A stretch of 64,000 nucleotides of DNA from assembly GCF_002911665.1 (NCBI RefSeq), contig NZ_MTBP01000002.1:1488001-1552000 (forward strand), in the 5' to 3' direction. A program made the position numbers and the translations under genes. The notes under the pieces were generated by a model. It worked only from the letters and a program-made list of their open reading frames with translations. It had not been told where the DNA came from and ran no database searches. The DNA is from Actinomadura rubteroloni. GTDB lineage: Bacteria; Actinomycetota; Actinomycetes; Streptosporangiales; Streptosporangiaceae. This document shows, in pieces, positions 51,761 through 60,774 of the stretch (positions are counted from its first letter, which is position 1; each line of letters begins with the position of its first letter).

Positions 51761-53269
51761 TCAGCCGCTGACGGCGACGCCCTTCACCGGCACCGCGAAC
51801 TCGAACCACGGCAGTTCGACGTCCACGCTCCGGACCTCCGGCGGCGTCGCGTAGACGTCGGTGAGCGTGACGGTCTCGTGCGGGTCCAGGTAGGCGTTGA
51901 ACCGGATGGCCGTCTGCGTGCAGAGGCAGGTGGCCGCGCTGTCCATGACGGGCCAGTACCGCATCTTCCCGGCCGGGTCGAGCAGCCGGGCGCCGGTCGT
52001 GCCGGGCGCGGAGTACTGGAGCGAGGAGTACTTGCCGAGCCCGGCCAGGTACTGCTGCTCGCCCGACTCGTTGGTGATCGACCAGGTCAGGACGGCCAGG
52101 CCGCCCGAATCGCGGCGCAGCGAGTCCACGGTGAACGTCAGGTTGTTGGCCTTCATGATCAGGCTGTTCGGGCCGGTGAAGGACGGCCGCGCGGACGCGA
52201 CGGGCGTCCCGGACGGCGCCGGCGGGGCGCTCGCCGCGGGCGCGGGCGGCCGGGCGAACGTCACCGCGACGCGCCGGTTCTTGCGCCGTCCCTCGTCGGA
52301 CCCGTTGTCGGCGACCGGGTCGGCCGAGCCGTGCCCGGCGGCGGCGAACGTGACGCCCTGCCGCGTGACCAGCGACTTCAGCCGGTTCTGCACGGCCTCG
52401 GCACGCGCCCGCGACAGCGGATCGTTGATCGCGTCGTTGCCCGAGTTGTCGGTGTAGCCGTCGATCTTCACCTCGGTGCCGCGCGACGCGTCGATCTGCT
52501 GGGCGACCTTGCGCAGCGTGGCGTCCGCGCGCGGCGACAGATCGGCCTTGTTCAGGGCGAACAGGACGTCGGTGGAGAGCCGGACGCGCGTGTCGTTGCC
52601 GTCCTGGTCGATGGACTCCTCGGCGCCCTCGGCCGTCCCGGTGAGCGTCCGGACGACCGGTTTCCCGAGCTGCGCCGATCCCGGATCCGCCTGCCCCGGC
52701 GTCGCGGGCGCGCTGCCGCTGCCGACCTTGACGCCGGTGAACGGCGGCGCGAGCGGGACGAACACGCTCACGGTCGCCGCCTGCGGCGCGGGGTAGACGG
52801 CGTAGAGGTCCAGGCTGCGTCCGGGCCCGATCTCCTGCATGTCCACCTTGGTGCACAGGCAGGTGCCGTCGGCGGTGCTGAGCGGGTAGTACATCTTCAT
52901 CGCGGCGCCGTCCAGCAGCGCGACGCCGCCCATGCCGAGGATCCCGGCGACCTTGTTCCCGCTCCCCCGGTCGGCGAGCGGCCCGGCGAGCGTCATCGTG
53001 CCCCTGCCGTCGTTGACGAGCCGCAGCCGCGCCGTGACGGTGCCGTTCGCGCTCGGCCGCAGCGCCAGCAGCTCGACGTGCGCGGGGCCGTCGTTGTGCG
53101 CGAACGGCCGGGTCTGCAGGACGGTCGCGGCCGTCCCCCCGCCGGACGTCCCCGGGGTCGGCCGTGCCTCCGGCTTCTTCGCGTCCCCGCCGCAGCCGGA
53201 CAGGGTCAGGACGAGCGCCGTGAAAGCGGCGGCGCACGCCGTCGAGCGTCGGGGAGCCAGTTTCGTCAT
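51761..53269 (-). CDS. OmpA-family lipoprotein with duplicated flanking domains
   Basis: A 502-residue lipoprotein (lipobox LTLSGC, Cys about 26). The central OmpA/MotB peptidoglycan-binding domain (about 230-345) has VLFALNKADLSPRADATL, IDGYTDNSGN and the DxxxSRARAEAVQNRL motif. It is flanked by two related domains (about 55-185 and 365-500). Each has a phrase about a final strand, a TCLCT Cys pair, a run ending LxLYAVY or LTDVYAT and a closing PLAPPFTGVKV or PWFEFAVPVKGV. OmpA domains anchor surface assemblies to peptidoglycan, so this may fix the pilus base in the wall. A terminator lies upstream, separating it from flp. Confidence 0.86.
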   Translation of the reverse strand: MTKLAPRRSTACAAAFTALVLTLSGCGGDAKKPEARPTPGTSGGGTAATVLQTRPFAHNDGPAHVELLALRPSANGTVTARLRLVNDGRGTMTLAGPLADRGSGNKVAGILGMGGVALLDGAAMKMYYPLSTADGTCLCTKVDMQEIGPGRSLDLYAVYPAPQAATVSVFVPLAPPFTGVKVGSGSAPATPGQADPGSAQLGKPVVRTLTGTAEGAEESIDQDGNDTRVRLSTDVLFALNKADLSPRADATLRKVAQQIDASRGTEVKIDGYTDNSGNDAINDPLSRARAEAVQNRLKSLVTRQGVTFAAAGHGSADPVADNGSDEGRRKNRRVAVTFARPPAPAASAPPAPSGTPVASARPSFTGPNSLIMKANNLTFTVDSLRRDSGGLAVLTWSITNESGEQQYLAGLGKYSSLQYSAPGTTGARLLDPAGKMRYWPVMDSAATCLCTQTAIRFNAYLDPHETVTLTDVYATPPEVRSVDVELPWFEFAVPVKGVAVSG

Positions 53270-53334
53270 CGCGGAAGAACGCCCTTCTCAACATGCGGCA
53301 TTTTCACGTTCCCCGGCCGGGAGACGCCATGCGA

Positions 53335-53379
53335 AAACGGCAAGAGGATACCGCTGCGCACGGTATCCCCTTGCCGTTT
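53335..53379 (-). terminator. long hairpin after the flp gene
   Basis: AAACGGCAAG pairs with CTTGCCGTTT and GGATACCG with CGGTATCC, separated by one A-C mismatch, with a 7-nt loop. On the minus strand it is followed by a T-run (TTTTC). It begins 50 bp after the flp stop and should end that transcript before the OmpA gene at 53269. Confidence 0.8.
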
Positions 53380-53429
53380 CGACCCCGTATGCGGTTGCGG
53401 CGAATCACCGCAGGACGGGAGCCCGGCGC

Positions 53430-53702
53430 TTAGCCGTTGCCGCCGCTGCTGCTGCCGCCGCCACCGCTGAAGATCTTGTCCAGCGCGCTGCCGACCGCCG
53501 TGCTCAGCTTGTCGACGATTCCCGCCGCGTACAGCGCGGCCACGATCGCCGCCGCGAGAACGATCAGCGCCGCGTACTCGATGAGGCTCGCGCCCTCGTC
53601 GCTCCGCCGCGCGTCCGCCAGTTCCCGGTGCTTGTCGGCGGCCCAGTCGATCCGACCGAGAACGAACAGGTGAAGTGTCGCGTAAAGAGGTGAGAGGTTC
53701 AT
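53430..53702 (-). CDS. flp: Flp-type pilin
   Basis: A 90-residue prepilin. The leader is longer than in most Flp pilins (about 45 residues including an HLF segment), then RSDEGASLIEYAALIVLAAA provides the cleavage region with conserved Glu-Tyr and the hydrophobic helix. The tail is Gly/Ser-rich (GGGGSSSGGNG). As the major pilin it would be the most abundant Tad product, consistent with its own promoter, ribosome site (GGGAGTCC) and strong terminator. No TadV/CpaA prepilin peptidase is encoded in the window. Confidence 0.9.
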   Translation of the reverse strand: MNLSPLYATLHLFVLGRIDWAADKHRELADARRSDEGASLIEYAALIVLAAAIVAALYAAGIVDKLSTAVGSALDKIFSGGGGSSSGGNG

Positions 53703-53746
53703 TTCTGGACTCCCGGACTCGTGATCCCACCGCGTTGTCGTGGTCA

Positions 53747-53828
53747 ACGGTAGGGATCCGGGAACTGCCCTCCCAGGGCCCGGCGGCCCAATCACCGGCG
53801 CCGCCCGGACCCAAATCGCGTTGGGTCC
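53747..53828 (-). promoter_or_regulatory. flp promoter with perfect GGACCCAA-N6-TTGGGTCC palindrome
   Basis: On the minus strand TACCGT (53752-53747) is a likely -10, giving a leader of about 38 nt with a ribosome site. GGACCCAA (53807-53814) and TTGGGTCC (53821-53828) are perfect inverted repeats with a 6-nt spacer, about 67-88 bp upstream of the start. GGCCCAA (53785-53791) adds another half-site. A dimeric response regulator would fit. Confidence 0.6.
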
Positions 53829-53831
53829 CCG

Positions 53832-54500
53832 TCACCGGCCGGCCCCGCCGCCGTCGGTCCCGAGCCAGGACGCGATCGCCGACGCCCGCGACGTCACGCC
53901 GAGCTTGGCGTAGATCCGGTTCACGTGGTTCTTCACGGTCTTCTCGGCGAGGAACAGCCGGGCCGCGATCGCGCCGTTGGAGTGCCCCTGCACGATCAGC
54001 CGCATGACCTCGGCCTCCCGCGCCGACAGCCCGAACCGGTCCCGGTCTGGCGGGACGGGCGGCGGTTCCGGTTCGGCGGGCGCGGTCCGCGCGGGGATCC
54101 CGACCAGCGCCGTCAGCGCGACCGGCGACAGCGCGTGCACGCCGCTGATCGCCCCCCGCACGGCGGCGGTCAGTTCCTCGGCGGAGAACGTGCCGTGGAC
54201 GAGGTAGCCCATCGCCCCGCCCTCGATCGCCCGCCGGATCACCTGCTGGTCCTCGGTGTAGGTCAGCATGATGACGCGGGTGAACGTGCTGAGCGTCCGG
54301 ACGGCCTCGACGCCGTCCATCAGCGGCATCTGCACGTCGAGCAGCACCAGGTCGGGGCGGAGCCGCTCGGCCGCCTCCAGCGCCGTCCGCCCGTCGCCCG
54401 CCTCCCCGGCGATCTCGAAGCCGGACGACTCCAGCAGCGACACCAGGCCCGACCGCACGACGAGGTTGTCGTCGACCACCAGGATCCTCGGGACGTCCAT
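53832..54500 (-). CDS. NarL/LuxR-type response regulator
   Basis: A 222-residue response regulator. The receiver (about 5-118) has the acidic VVDDN pair, the phospho-Asp in LVLLDVQMPLMDG, and a Thr in VIMLTYTED. The C-terminal LuxR helix-turn-helix (about 155-210) reads LSAREAEVMRLIVQGHSNGA then LAEKTVKNHVNRIYAKLGV. It is directly adjacent to its sensor kinase (no gap) in the tad operon and just upstream of the flp promoter, making it the best candidate to bind the palindrome there. Confidence 0.95.
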   Translation of the reverse strand: MDVPRILVVDDNLVVRSGLVSLLESSGFEIAGEAGDGRTALEAAERLRPDLVLLDVQMPLMDGVEAVRTLSTFTRVIMLTYTEDQQVIRRAIEGGAMGYLVHGTFSAEELTAAVRGAISGVHALSPVALTALVGIPARTAPAEPEPPPVPPDRDRFGLSAREAEVMRLIVQGHSNGAIAARLFLAEKTVKNHVNRIYAKLGVTSRASAIASWLGTDGGGAGR

Positions 54501-55727
54501 TCAGCTCACCTCGACCGGATGTTCGACGGGTTCTTCCAGGGGCAGCCGGACGGTCACGGTCGTCCCCGCGCCGGGGGCGGACCGCACCGCCGCCGCGCCG
54601 CCCACCCGCGCGGCGCGCTCGTGCAGCCCGACGACGCCGTAGTGGCCCGCGCGGGCGAGCGCGGGCAGGCCGGGCGGCGCGAACCCCCGGCCGTCGTCGG
54701 CGATCTCCAGGACGACGCCGTCGTCCTCGTCCACGAACGAGCGGACCCGCACCGAGCCCGCGCCCGCGTGCCGCGCGACGTTCGCCAGCGCCTCCGACAG
54801 GATCGCGACCGCCTCGTAGCGGGCCAGGGGCGGCAGGTCGGCGTCCGGCGCGAGGTCCAGGACGACCGGGACGCCGTGCTCGCGCGACCACGCCCCGGCG
54901 ATCTCCGCGACGGCCTGCGGCAGCGACCGCTGGACGGCCTGCGCCCGCAGGTCGGTGAGCAGGTGCCGGGCCTCGCGGGACGCGATCTCGGTGGCGGCGG
55001 CGATCCGCGCGGCCTCCTCGATCCCCCGGCCGGGGTCGCGCTCGACCCAGCCGGGCAGCGCCGCCGCCGACAGCGCGATGCCGCGCAGCGTCTTGGCGAG
55101 CGAGTCGTGCATCTCGCGGGCGAGCCGGGCGCGCTCCTCGGCGGCGGCGGCGGCGACCTCGGCGCGCCGCCGGGCCGCCGCCAGGCGCTCCTGGTCGTCG
55201 AAGAGGCGGTGTAAGGCCGTCCCGGCGAAACCGGCGAGCGGGTAGAAGCAGGGCTGGCCGACGAGCGCCTGGAAGCTGTCGGCGACGGCCGGCTCGTTCG
55301 CGGGCGAGAACGCGAACGTCGCGTAGTACAGGACGATCTGCGCCGCGCTCACCCCCGCCACGCCCCGCCACCGGTACAGCAGCCCCGCGACGGCGCCGGT
55401 GATGACGGTCGACAGGAAGAACGGCCCGGACGTCCCGCCGATCCCGAGGACCGCGAACGACACGCACAGATCGGCCGCCATGAGGATCGGGTGCCGCAGC
55501 AGCCACGGGACGAGCAGCTCCCAGTAGTTCGCCGCGAGCCACGACAGCAGCACCACGCACGTGACCAGCACGAACGTCTGCGGGACGAGCCGCACGCGCG
55601 GGATCAGCAGCAGCGTGATCGCCGCGATGAGCATCCGCACCTGCATGAGCAGGCTGAAGGCGGCCCCGACCCGCTCGGGCAGCCCGTCCGGCGCGCGGTC
55701 GCCGCGTTCAGTTCCCGAAGAATCCAC
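54501..55727 (-). CDS. sensor histidine kinase (HisKA_3)
   Basis: A 408-residue kinase with five to six transmembrane helices in the first 175 residues, a short coiled coil, the HisKA_3 dimerisation/phospho-His motif RLAREMHDSLAKTLRGIAL (about 200-218) and an ATPase domain with ALANVARHA, ADDGRGF and GVVGLHERAARVGG. No large sensory domain is present, so the signal is probably membrane-linked. GTG 55727 overlaps the tadC-like gene by 20 nt. It partners with the response regulator encoded next. Confidence 0.93.
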   Translation of the reverse strand: MDSSGTERGDRAPDGLPERVGAAFSLLMQVRMLIAAITLLLIPRVRLVPQTFVLVTCVVLLSWLAANYWELLVPWLLRHPILMAADLCVSFAVLGIGGTSGPFFLSTVITGAVAGLLYRWRGVAGVSAAQIVLYYATFAFSPANEPAVADSFQALVGQPCFYPLAGFAGTALHRLFDDQERLAAARRRAEVAAAAAEERARLAREMHDSLAKTLRGIALSAAALPGWVERDPGRGIEEAARIAAATEIASREARHLLTDLRAQAVQRSLPQAVAEIAGAWSREHGVPVVLDLAPDADLPPLARYEAVAILSEALANVARHAGAGSVRVRSFVDEDDGVVLEIADDGRGFAPPGLPALARAGHYGVVGLHERAARVGGAAAVRSAPGAGTTVTVRLPLEEPVEHPVEVS

Positions 55728-56598
55728 CGAGGCTCGCTCCCGTTCCGAAGAACATCCCCCCGAGGACGACCAGCATGACCGCCGGCAGCGACAGCGCCGT
55801 CGTGACCGCCGTGATCTGCGGCGTCGTGCGCTGCGCCTTGCGCTTGGCCCACTGCGACGACTCGCGGCGCATGTCGGAGCTGATGTCCATCAGCGCCGTC
55901 TGCAAAGGGGCGCCCAACTCCTCGGCCTGGAGCAGCGCGGTGACGAACGACGCCAGCGCCTCGGAGCTGTTGCGGCTGCGTAGGTCGTCGAACGCCTCGC
56001 GGCGGGACGTCCCCAGCTCCATCTGCCGCAGGGCGATCATGAACTCGTCGGCCAGCGCCCCCGGCATGCTGCCCGCGACGCGGGTCAGCGCGACGCGGAA
56101 GCTGAGGCCCGCCGAGACCGTCACGGCGAGGACGTCCAGGAAGTCCGGCAGCGACTTCTGGATGTCGTTCTGCCGCGCGTTCATCCGGCCGCGCAGCAGG
56201 CCCTCGTTCTGGAGCGCGCCGAGCAGGACGACGAACGCGAACGCGTACTGCCCGATCGCGACCATCAGCAGCGCGACGCCCGCGAAGATGACGACGTAGC
56301 CGGCCGTCGTCCGGGCGTAGCTCTCCACGGTCATGCCGCCGGGCCGTCCGGCCGCGTCGATGCGCTTGCGGATGCTCGCGCGCCAGGGCGCGAGCAGTTC
56401 CATCGCGAGGCCGGTGAACGGGCGTCCGACGATGTCCGCGAGCGTGTTGAGGATGAAGGCGTCGGCCTTCTTCGCGGGCTTGGGCGCCGCCGCCACCGCC
56501 GACTCGGCGACCCGCTCGCCCGCGCTCACCAGCGCGTACCCCCAGACCAGCAGCGCCACGCAGGCCATCGCCGCCAGGCCGAAACCGAGAACGATCAC
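55708..56598 (-). CDS. tadC: TadC-like type II secretion F family protein
   Basis: A 296-residue inner-membrane platform protein of the Tad pilus. It has membrane helices near the N-terminus (2-25), about 98-135 and the C-terminus, with the cytoplasmic GspF-like block KSLPDFLDVLAVTVSAGLSF (about 148-167) and the following EELGAPLQTALMDIS. The GTG start lies 9 bp downstream of tadB. It works with TadB to couple the TadA ATPase to pilin extrusion. Confidence 0.9.
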   Translation of the reverse strand: MIVLGFGLAAMACVALLVWGYALVSAGERVAESAVAAAPKPAKKADAFILNTLADIVGRPFTGLAMELLAPWRASIRKRIDAAGRPGGMTVESYARTTAGYVVIFAGVALLMVAIGQYAFAFVVLLGALQNEGLLRGRMNARQNDIQKSLPDFLDVLAVTVSAGLSFRVALTRVAGSMPGALADEFMIALRQMELGTSRREAFDDLRSRNSSEALASFVTALLQAEELGAPLQTALMDISSDMRRESSQWAKRKAQRTTPQITAVTTALSLPAVMLVVLGGMFFGTGASLGGFFGN

Positions 56599-56607
56599 AG
56601 GGCGCCC

Positions 56608-57537
56608 CTACACGTCGATCCGGGTGATGCGGCCGATGACGACCAGGCTGAGCACGAACAGGACGGCCGCGACGCCGAGCATGATCTGGCCGACGAGGCT
56701 CGCGCTCATCGCGCGCAGCGCGCCCGGCTGGAACAGGTTGATCATGACGACCGAGCCGATGCCGAGGACGCCGATCGCCCAGTTGCTGACGACCGCCTCG
56801 CCCATGATCGTCTTGATCTCGCGGCGGGTCTCCTTGCGCTCCTCCAGCGTCGCGGCGATCGTCCGCAGCGCCGTGACCAGCGAACCGCCCGCGCGCGACG
56901 ACACCACCAGCGTGCTCACGAGCACGCCCAGCTCCCTGGACGGCAGCCGCTGCGCGAGGTCCCGCAGCGCGTCCTCCAGCGACTGGCCGAGCCGCAGCGC
57001 GTCGGCGGTGCGCCGCAGCTCGGTGCGGGCGGGGTCGTCCAGCTCGTCGGCGGCGATCTCGATCGCGGTGCGCAGCGCGAGGCCCGCGTTGGTGGCGTTG
57101 GACAGCACCCGCGCGAGGTCGGGGAGCTGCGCGATGAACGCCTCCTTGCGCCGGTCCTCGCGCCGCCGCAGGAAGGCGAAGAACGCCCACGCGACGCCCG
57201 CCGCGGCGGCCACGCCGAACAGCGGCGCCATCCACTTCCCGATCAGGATCACCGCGAACACGGCCGTGGCGACCAGCAGCATCAGGAACGTCGAGACGCG
57301 CAGCCTCAGCCCGGACGCGGCGAGCCGCAGCGCGAGCGCCCGCCCGAGGTCGGTGCGCCGCAGCCGGACGTCCATCCGGTCGAACAGCCCGTCCACCGGG
57401 CTCTGCTCGCCGAACGACGCCCGCGCCGCGAGCCGCCGCCGCTGCTCCAGCCCGGCCGCCAGATCCCCGACCGCCCAGACCCCGACGGCCAGCGTCACGG
57501 CCAGCACCACCAAGATGACCGGAAGCGGCACGCTCAT
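56608..57537 (-). CDS. tadB: TadB-like type II secretion F family protein
   Basis: A 309-residue platform protein with an N-terminal helix, two central helices (about 80-120) and two at the C-terminus (about 240-300). The GspF block reads AQLPDLARVLSNATNAGLAL (about 140-159), and RAGGSLVTALRTIA follows. The ATG overlaps the tadA stop by 4 nt. Confidence 0.92.
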   Translation of the reverse strand: MSVPLPVILVVLAVTLAVGVWAVGDLAAGLEQRRRLAARASFGEQSPVDGLFDRMDVRLRRTDLGRALALRLAASGLRLRVSTFLMLLVATAVFAVILIGKWMAPLFGVAAAAGVAWAFFAFLRRREDRRKEAFIAQLPDLARVLSNATNAGLALRTAIEIAADELDDPARTELRRTADALRLGQSLEDALRDLAQRLPSRELGVLVSTLVVSSRAGGSLVTALRTIAATLEERKETRREIKTIMGEAVVSNWAIGVLGIGSVVMINLFQPGALRAMSASLVGQIMLGVAAVLFVLSLVVIGRITRIDV

Positions 57538-58862
57538 GAGATCTCCCGGAGTTCGTCGGGGTCGTCGCCGACGCCGAAGGCGGGCGGGACGGACTCGCCC
57601 GCGTGGAAGAGGCGCGTCGCGATCCGGGCGGGCACCGGGTGCGCGACGAACGCGCCGCGCACCACCCGGTCGGGGCCGATCGGCTCGGACGCGAAGTGCA
57701 GGACGCGGCGCAGCGCGACCGTCTCGCGGTTGCGCGACACGACGACGGCGACCTCGGTGATCCGGCGGCTGCCGTCCGGGCCCCGGCCGAGCTGCACCAC
57801 GACGTCCACCGCGCTGTTGATCTGGTCCTTGACGGCCTCGAACGGCAGCTTGACGTCGCTCATGCTCGCGAGCGTCTGCAACCGGTAGATCGTGTCCTCG
57901 GTGGAGTTGGCGTGGACGGTCACCAGCGACCCGTCGTGGCCGGTGTTCATCGCCTGGAGCATGTCGAGCGTCTCGCCGCCGCGCACCTCGCCGACGATGA
58001 TGCGGTCGGGCCGCATCCGCAGCGCGTTGCGGACCAGGTCGCGGATCGTAATCTGCCCCTTGCCCTCAATGTTGGGCGGACGCGACTCCAGCGGGATCAC
58101 GTGCTCCTGCTTGAGCTGGAGTTCCGCCGAGTCCTCGATCGTGACGATGCGCTCCCAGTCGGGGACGAACGCCGACAGCGCGTTCAGCATCGTCGTCTTG
58201 CCCGTACCGGTGCCGCCCGAGATCACCACGTTCAGCCGCGCCCGGACGAACGACGCCAGCAGCATCCCCGTCGCCTGGTCCATCGAGCCGAGCGCCGTCA
58301 GCTCCTCGATCGTGTAGGCGCGCGGGAAACGGCGGATGGTCAGCACCGGGCCGACGAGCGACAGCGGCGGGATGATCACGTTGACGCGCTCGCCGGTCGG
58401 GAGCCGCGCGTCCACCATCGGGCTGGACTCGTCCACGCGCCGGTTGACCTGCGCGACGATGCGGTCGATGGTCTGGTAGAGCTGGTCCTCGCTGGCGAAC
58501 CCGTTCTCCAGCCGCTGCACGCGGCCGGCGCGCTCGACGAACACCGCGTCCGGGCCGTTCACCATGATCTCGGTGACGGTCGGGTCGGCGAGCAGCGGTT
58601 CCAGCACGCCGAGCCCGAGCGCCTCGTCCACGACGCGGCGGATGAGGTTGGCCCGCTCGCCCGCGCCGAGCACCGGGCCCTCGCGGGCGATGAGGACGCC
58701 CGTCACCTTCTCCAGCCGGGCGCGGCGCTGCGCGGGGTTCAGCGCGGCCAGTTCTTCGAGGTTGATCTCGTCCAGCAGCCGGGCGCGCCACTGCCCGACG
58801 GTGTTCGGGCTCGTCCGGTCGGCGGACGAGCGGTCGTCGTCGAGTCGGTCCTTGAGTGCCAT
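57534..58862 (-). CDS. tadA: TadA/CpaF pilus assembly ATPase
   Basis: A 442-residue type II/IV secretion ATPase. Walker A is [16 protein letters not shown] (K222). The Asp box follows ([10 protein letters not shown]), then Walker B-type [11 protein letters not shown] and the His box [14 protein letters not shown]. The N-terminal domain has [17 protein letters not shown]. It powers Flp pilin assembly from the cytoplasm. The ATG lies 3 bp after the stop of the tadE-like gene and the stop overlaps tadB. Confidence 0.96.
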   Translation of the reverse strand: MALKDRLDDDRSSADRTSPNTVGQWRARLLDEINLEELAALNPAQRRARLEKVTGVLIAREGPVLGAGERANLIRRVVDEALGLGVLEPLLADPTVTEIMVNGPDAVFVERAGRVQRLENGFASEDQLYQTIDRIVAQVNRRVDESSPMVDARLPTGERVNVIIPPLSLVGPVLTIRRFPRAYTIEELTALGSMDQATGMLLASFVRARLNVVISGGTGTGKTTMLNALSAFVPDWERIVTIEDSAELQLKQEHVIPLESRPPNIEGKGQITIRDLVRNALRMRPDRIIVGEVRGGETLDMLQAMNTGHDGSLVTVHANSTEDTIYRLQTLASMSDVKLPFEAVKDQINSAVDVVVQLGRGPDGSRRITEVAVVVSRNRETVALRRVLHFASEPIGPDRVVRGAFVAHPVPARIATRLFHAGESVPPAFGVGDDPDELREIS

Positions 58863-58865
58863 CGG

Positions 58866-59234
58866 CTATCCCAGCGGCATGGTGACGGTGCGGGTGACGC
58901 CGAAGTCCAGCGGCACGCCCTTCCACAGCAGCGGCACCTGCGCGCGGACGGTGCAGGACACCGCGTCGGTGCCGCCCGCCGTCGTCGCGGCGGCGCTGAC
59001 GGCGTGCTCGTTGAGCCAGTCCGGCAGCGCCGCCCGCGCGAACTCCGCGCACCGGCCCGGGTTCATCTCCTTGCTCGCCTCCCGGGCGCCCGTGCGCGCC
59101 GCGTTCTCCACCCGCTCGACGGTCGTCGACGCCATGTACGCCTGGAACGCGACGAGGATCATGACCAGCGCGATCGGGAACACCCCGGCGAACTCGGTCG
59201 CCACCGCGCCCGCGTCGTCCCTGATCCGCCGCAC
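58866..59234 (-). CDS. TadE-like pseudopilin
   Basis: A 122-residue protein with the TadE prepilin motif DDAGAVATEFAGVFPIALVM (about 6-25) and a short exported domain with two Cys (RCAEFARAAL, VSCTVRAQVPLL) that probably pair. Two GTG starts are possible: 59234, well spaced from GGGGAG, and 59240, which overlaps the upstream stop as GTGA but is too near that site. I prefer 59234. Confidence 0.85.
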   Translation of the reverse strand: MRRIRDDAGAVATEFAGVFPIALVMILVAFQAYMASTTVERVENAARTGAREASKEMNPGRCAEFARAALPDWLNEHAVSAAATTAGGTDAVSCTVRAQVPLLWKGVPLDFGVTRTVTMPLG

Positions 59235-59236
59235 CG

Positions 59237-60769
59237 TCACTCCCCGGTCTCGTCCACGACCCGGGCGGACGTCGTGATGCCGAACGGCGTCCGCCAGCCC
59301 GGCAGCACGACCGGGGAGTCGATGGTGACCCTGGCGTAGCCGTCCACGACGCTGATGCGCAGGTGCCGCTCGTCCTTCCACGCGCCCGCGATGCGCGCCA
59401 CCGCGCGCTCGCGCACCTCCGCGCGCTCGTCCGGACGGTCGTAGCCGAGCACCGCGACCGCCCGCGCCGCCTCGTTGGACGCGTGGCTGGAGTACATGGA
59501 CGTCAGCCCGACCAGGACCGTCTGCCAGATGAGCAGCACGACGATCCCGATGAGCGGAAGGATCCCGGCGAACTCCACCAGCGCGGCGCCGGAGTCCCCG
59601 CGCCGCTCGGCCGGGGCGTCCAGCAGGCCCGCCTCCGCCGCGACCTTCCCGATCGCCTTGCGGAAGTCGCCGTTCTTCACCAGCGCCGGCGACCCGGTGT
59701 TCGCGGCCTCCTCCAGCGCGCGGAAGTTCGCCGGGACGGTCGCCTTCATCAGCGGCGCCCCGACCATCTTGCGCGCCAGGTCCGGCTGGATCTCGTTGCG
59801 CCGGTCGTGCCGGGTGAGCAGGACCTGGACGTCCTGCTCGCGGCGGATCTGGAGCCGCGTCCAGAGCTGCGTGATCCGCTTGGCGCCGCGCAGCGCCGGG
59901 ACGTCCGGCGTCGCGGTGACGACCACCGTGTCGGCCAGCTCGACCGCCATCGCGTTCGCCTCGGTGGCCTGGCTGCCCGCGTCCACGATCACGATGTCGT
60001 AGCGGGTGCGCAGCGCCGTGAGGATCTGCCGGACGGCCCGCGCCGAGATCTCCTCGCTGTCCTCGCCGTGCGGCGGCGACAGCAGCAGGTGCGGGCCCGC
60101 CGGGTGGACGAACAGCGCCTCGGCGACCACCGCGCTGTCCAGGCCGTCGGCCGCCGCCGCGAGGTCGGCGACGCTGTGCCGGTGCTGGACGTCCAGATAG
60201 CCCGGAATGTCGCCGGTCTGGAGGTCCAGGTCGACCAGGCAGACCGTCCGGTCGGCGGACGCCAGCGCGACCGCCAGGTGGATCGCGACCGTCGTCGTGC
60301 CCGTGCCGCCCTTGGCCCCGCAGAGCGTGAGCAGCGTGCCGAGCCGTCCGGACGCCGGGACGTCCGCCCCGCCCTGGAAGTGCCGGCGCATCGTCGCCGA
60401 CCACTCCGCCGCCTGCTCCACGCGGCTCTGCAGCTCCGACAGCGTCGGGTCGTCGGTGATGACGCCGCGCGCCCCCGACCCCATCGCCGCCGCGAAGATC
60501 TCCGCCGTCGCCTCCCCCGCGACCAGGATCACCGCGAGCTGCGGATGCCGCACCACCAGCTCGCGGATCAGGTCCAGCGCCGGGAGCGGCCCGATGTCCT
60601 CGTGGACGAGCACCACGTCCACGCGCGGCACCGCGCCGACCGCGCCGATCAGCTCGCCCGACGTGCCCTCCACACCGACGATCTCGACGTCGGGCAACTC
60701 GTGGAACTGACCGCCGAGCGCCGCCGCGACCGTCCGGTCGCCGATCCCGAGGATCACCCGCTGCGCCAT
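59237..60769 (-). CDS. CpaE/TadZ ATPase fused to a TadE-like pseudopilin
   Basis: A 510-residue chain. Residues about 1-125 are a receiver-like domain lacking a clear phospho-Asp. About 140-385 is a MinD/ParA-type ATPase with the deviant Walker A CGAKGGTGTTTVAIHLA, VCLVDLDLQTGDIPGYLDVQ and IVIVDAGSQATEANAMAVEL. That is TadZ/CpaE, which positions the pilus machine. From about 392, RGDSGAALVEFAGILPLIGI starts a second domain: a TadE-type prepilin helix and a 90-residue exported part. No stop separates them and no ATG, GTG or TTG with a ribosome site precedes the TadE part, so one fused polypeptide is predicted. This would place the ATPase as the cytoplasmic leader of a pseudopilin. Confidence 0.82.
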   Translation of the reverse strand: MAQRVILGIGDRTVAAALGGQFHELPDVEIVGVEGTSGELIGAVGAVPRVDVVLVHEDIGPLPALDLIRELVVRHPQLAVILVAGEATAEIFAAAMGSGARGVITDDPTLSELQSRVEQAAEWSATMRRHFQGGADVPASGRLGTLLTLCGAKGGTGTTTVAIHLAVALASADRTVCLVDLDLQTGDIPGYLDVQHRHSVADLAAAADGLDSAVVAEALFVHPAGPHLLLSPPHGEDSEEISARAVRQILTALRTRYDIVIVDAGSQATEANAMAVELADTVVVTATPDVPALRGAKRITQLWTRLQIRREQDVQVLLTRHDRRNEIQPDLARKMVGAPLMKATVPANFRALEEAANTGSPALVKNGDFRKAIGKVAAEAGLLDAPAERRGDSGAALVEFAGILPLIGIVVLLIWQTVLVGLTSMYSSHASNEAARAVAVLGYDRPDERAEVRERAVARIAGAWKDERHLRISVVDGYARVTIDSPVVLPGWRTPFGITTSARVVDETGE

Positions 60770-60774
60770 CGCCG

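Noticed and set aside
50273..53470. A 1065-codon plus frame antisense to two pilus-region genes.
   Set aside because: Arg/Asp/His/Gln-rich antisense artefact; the minus strand carries lipobox, OmpA and membrane features.
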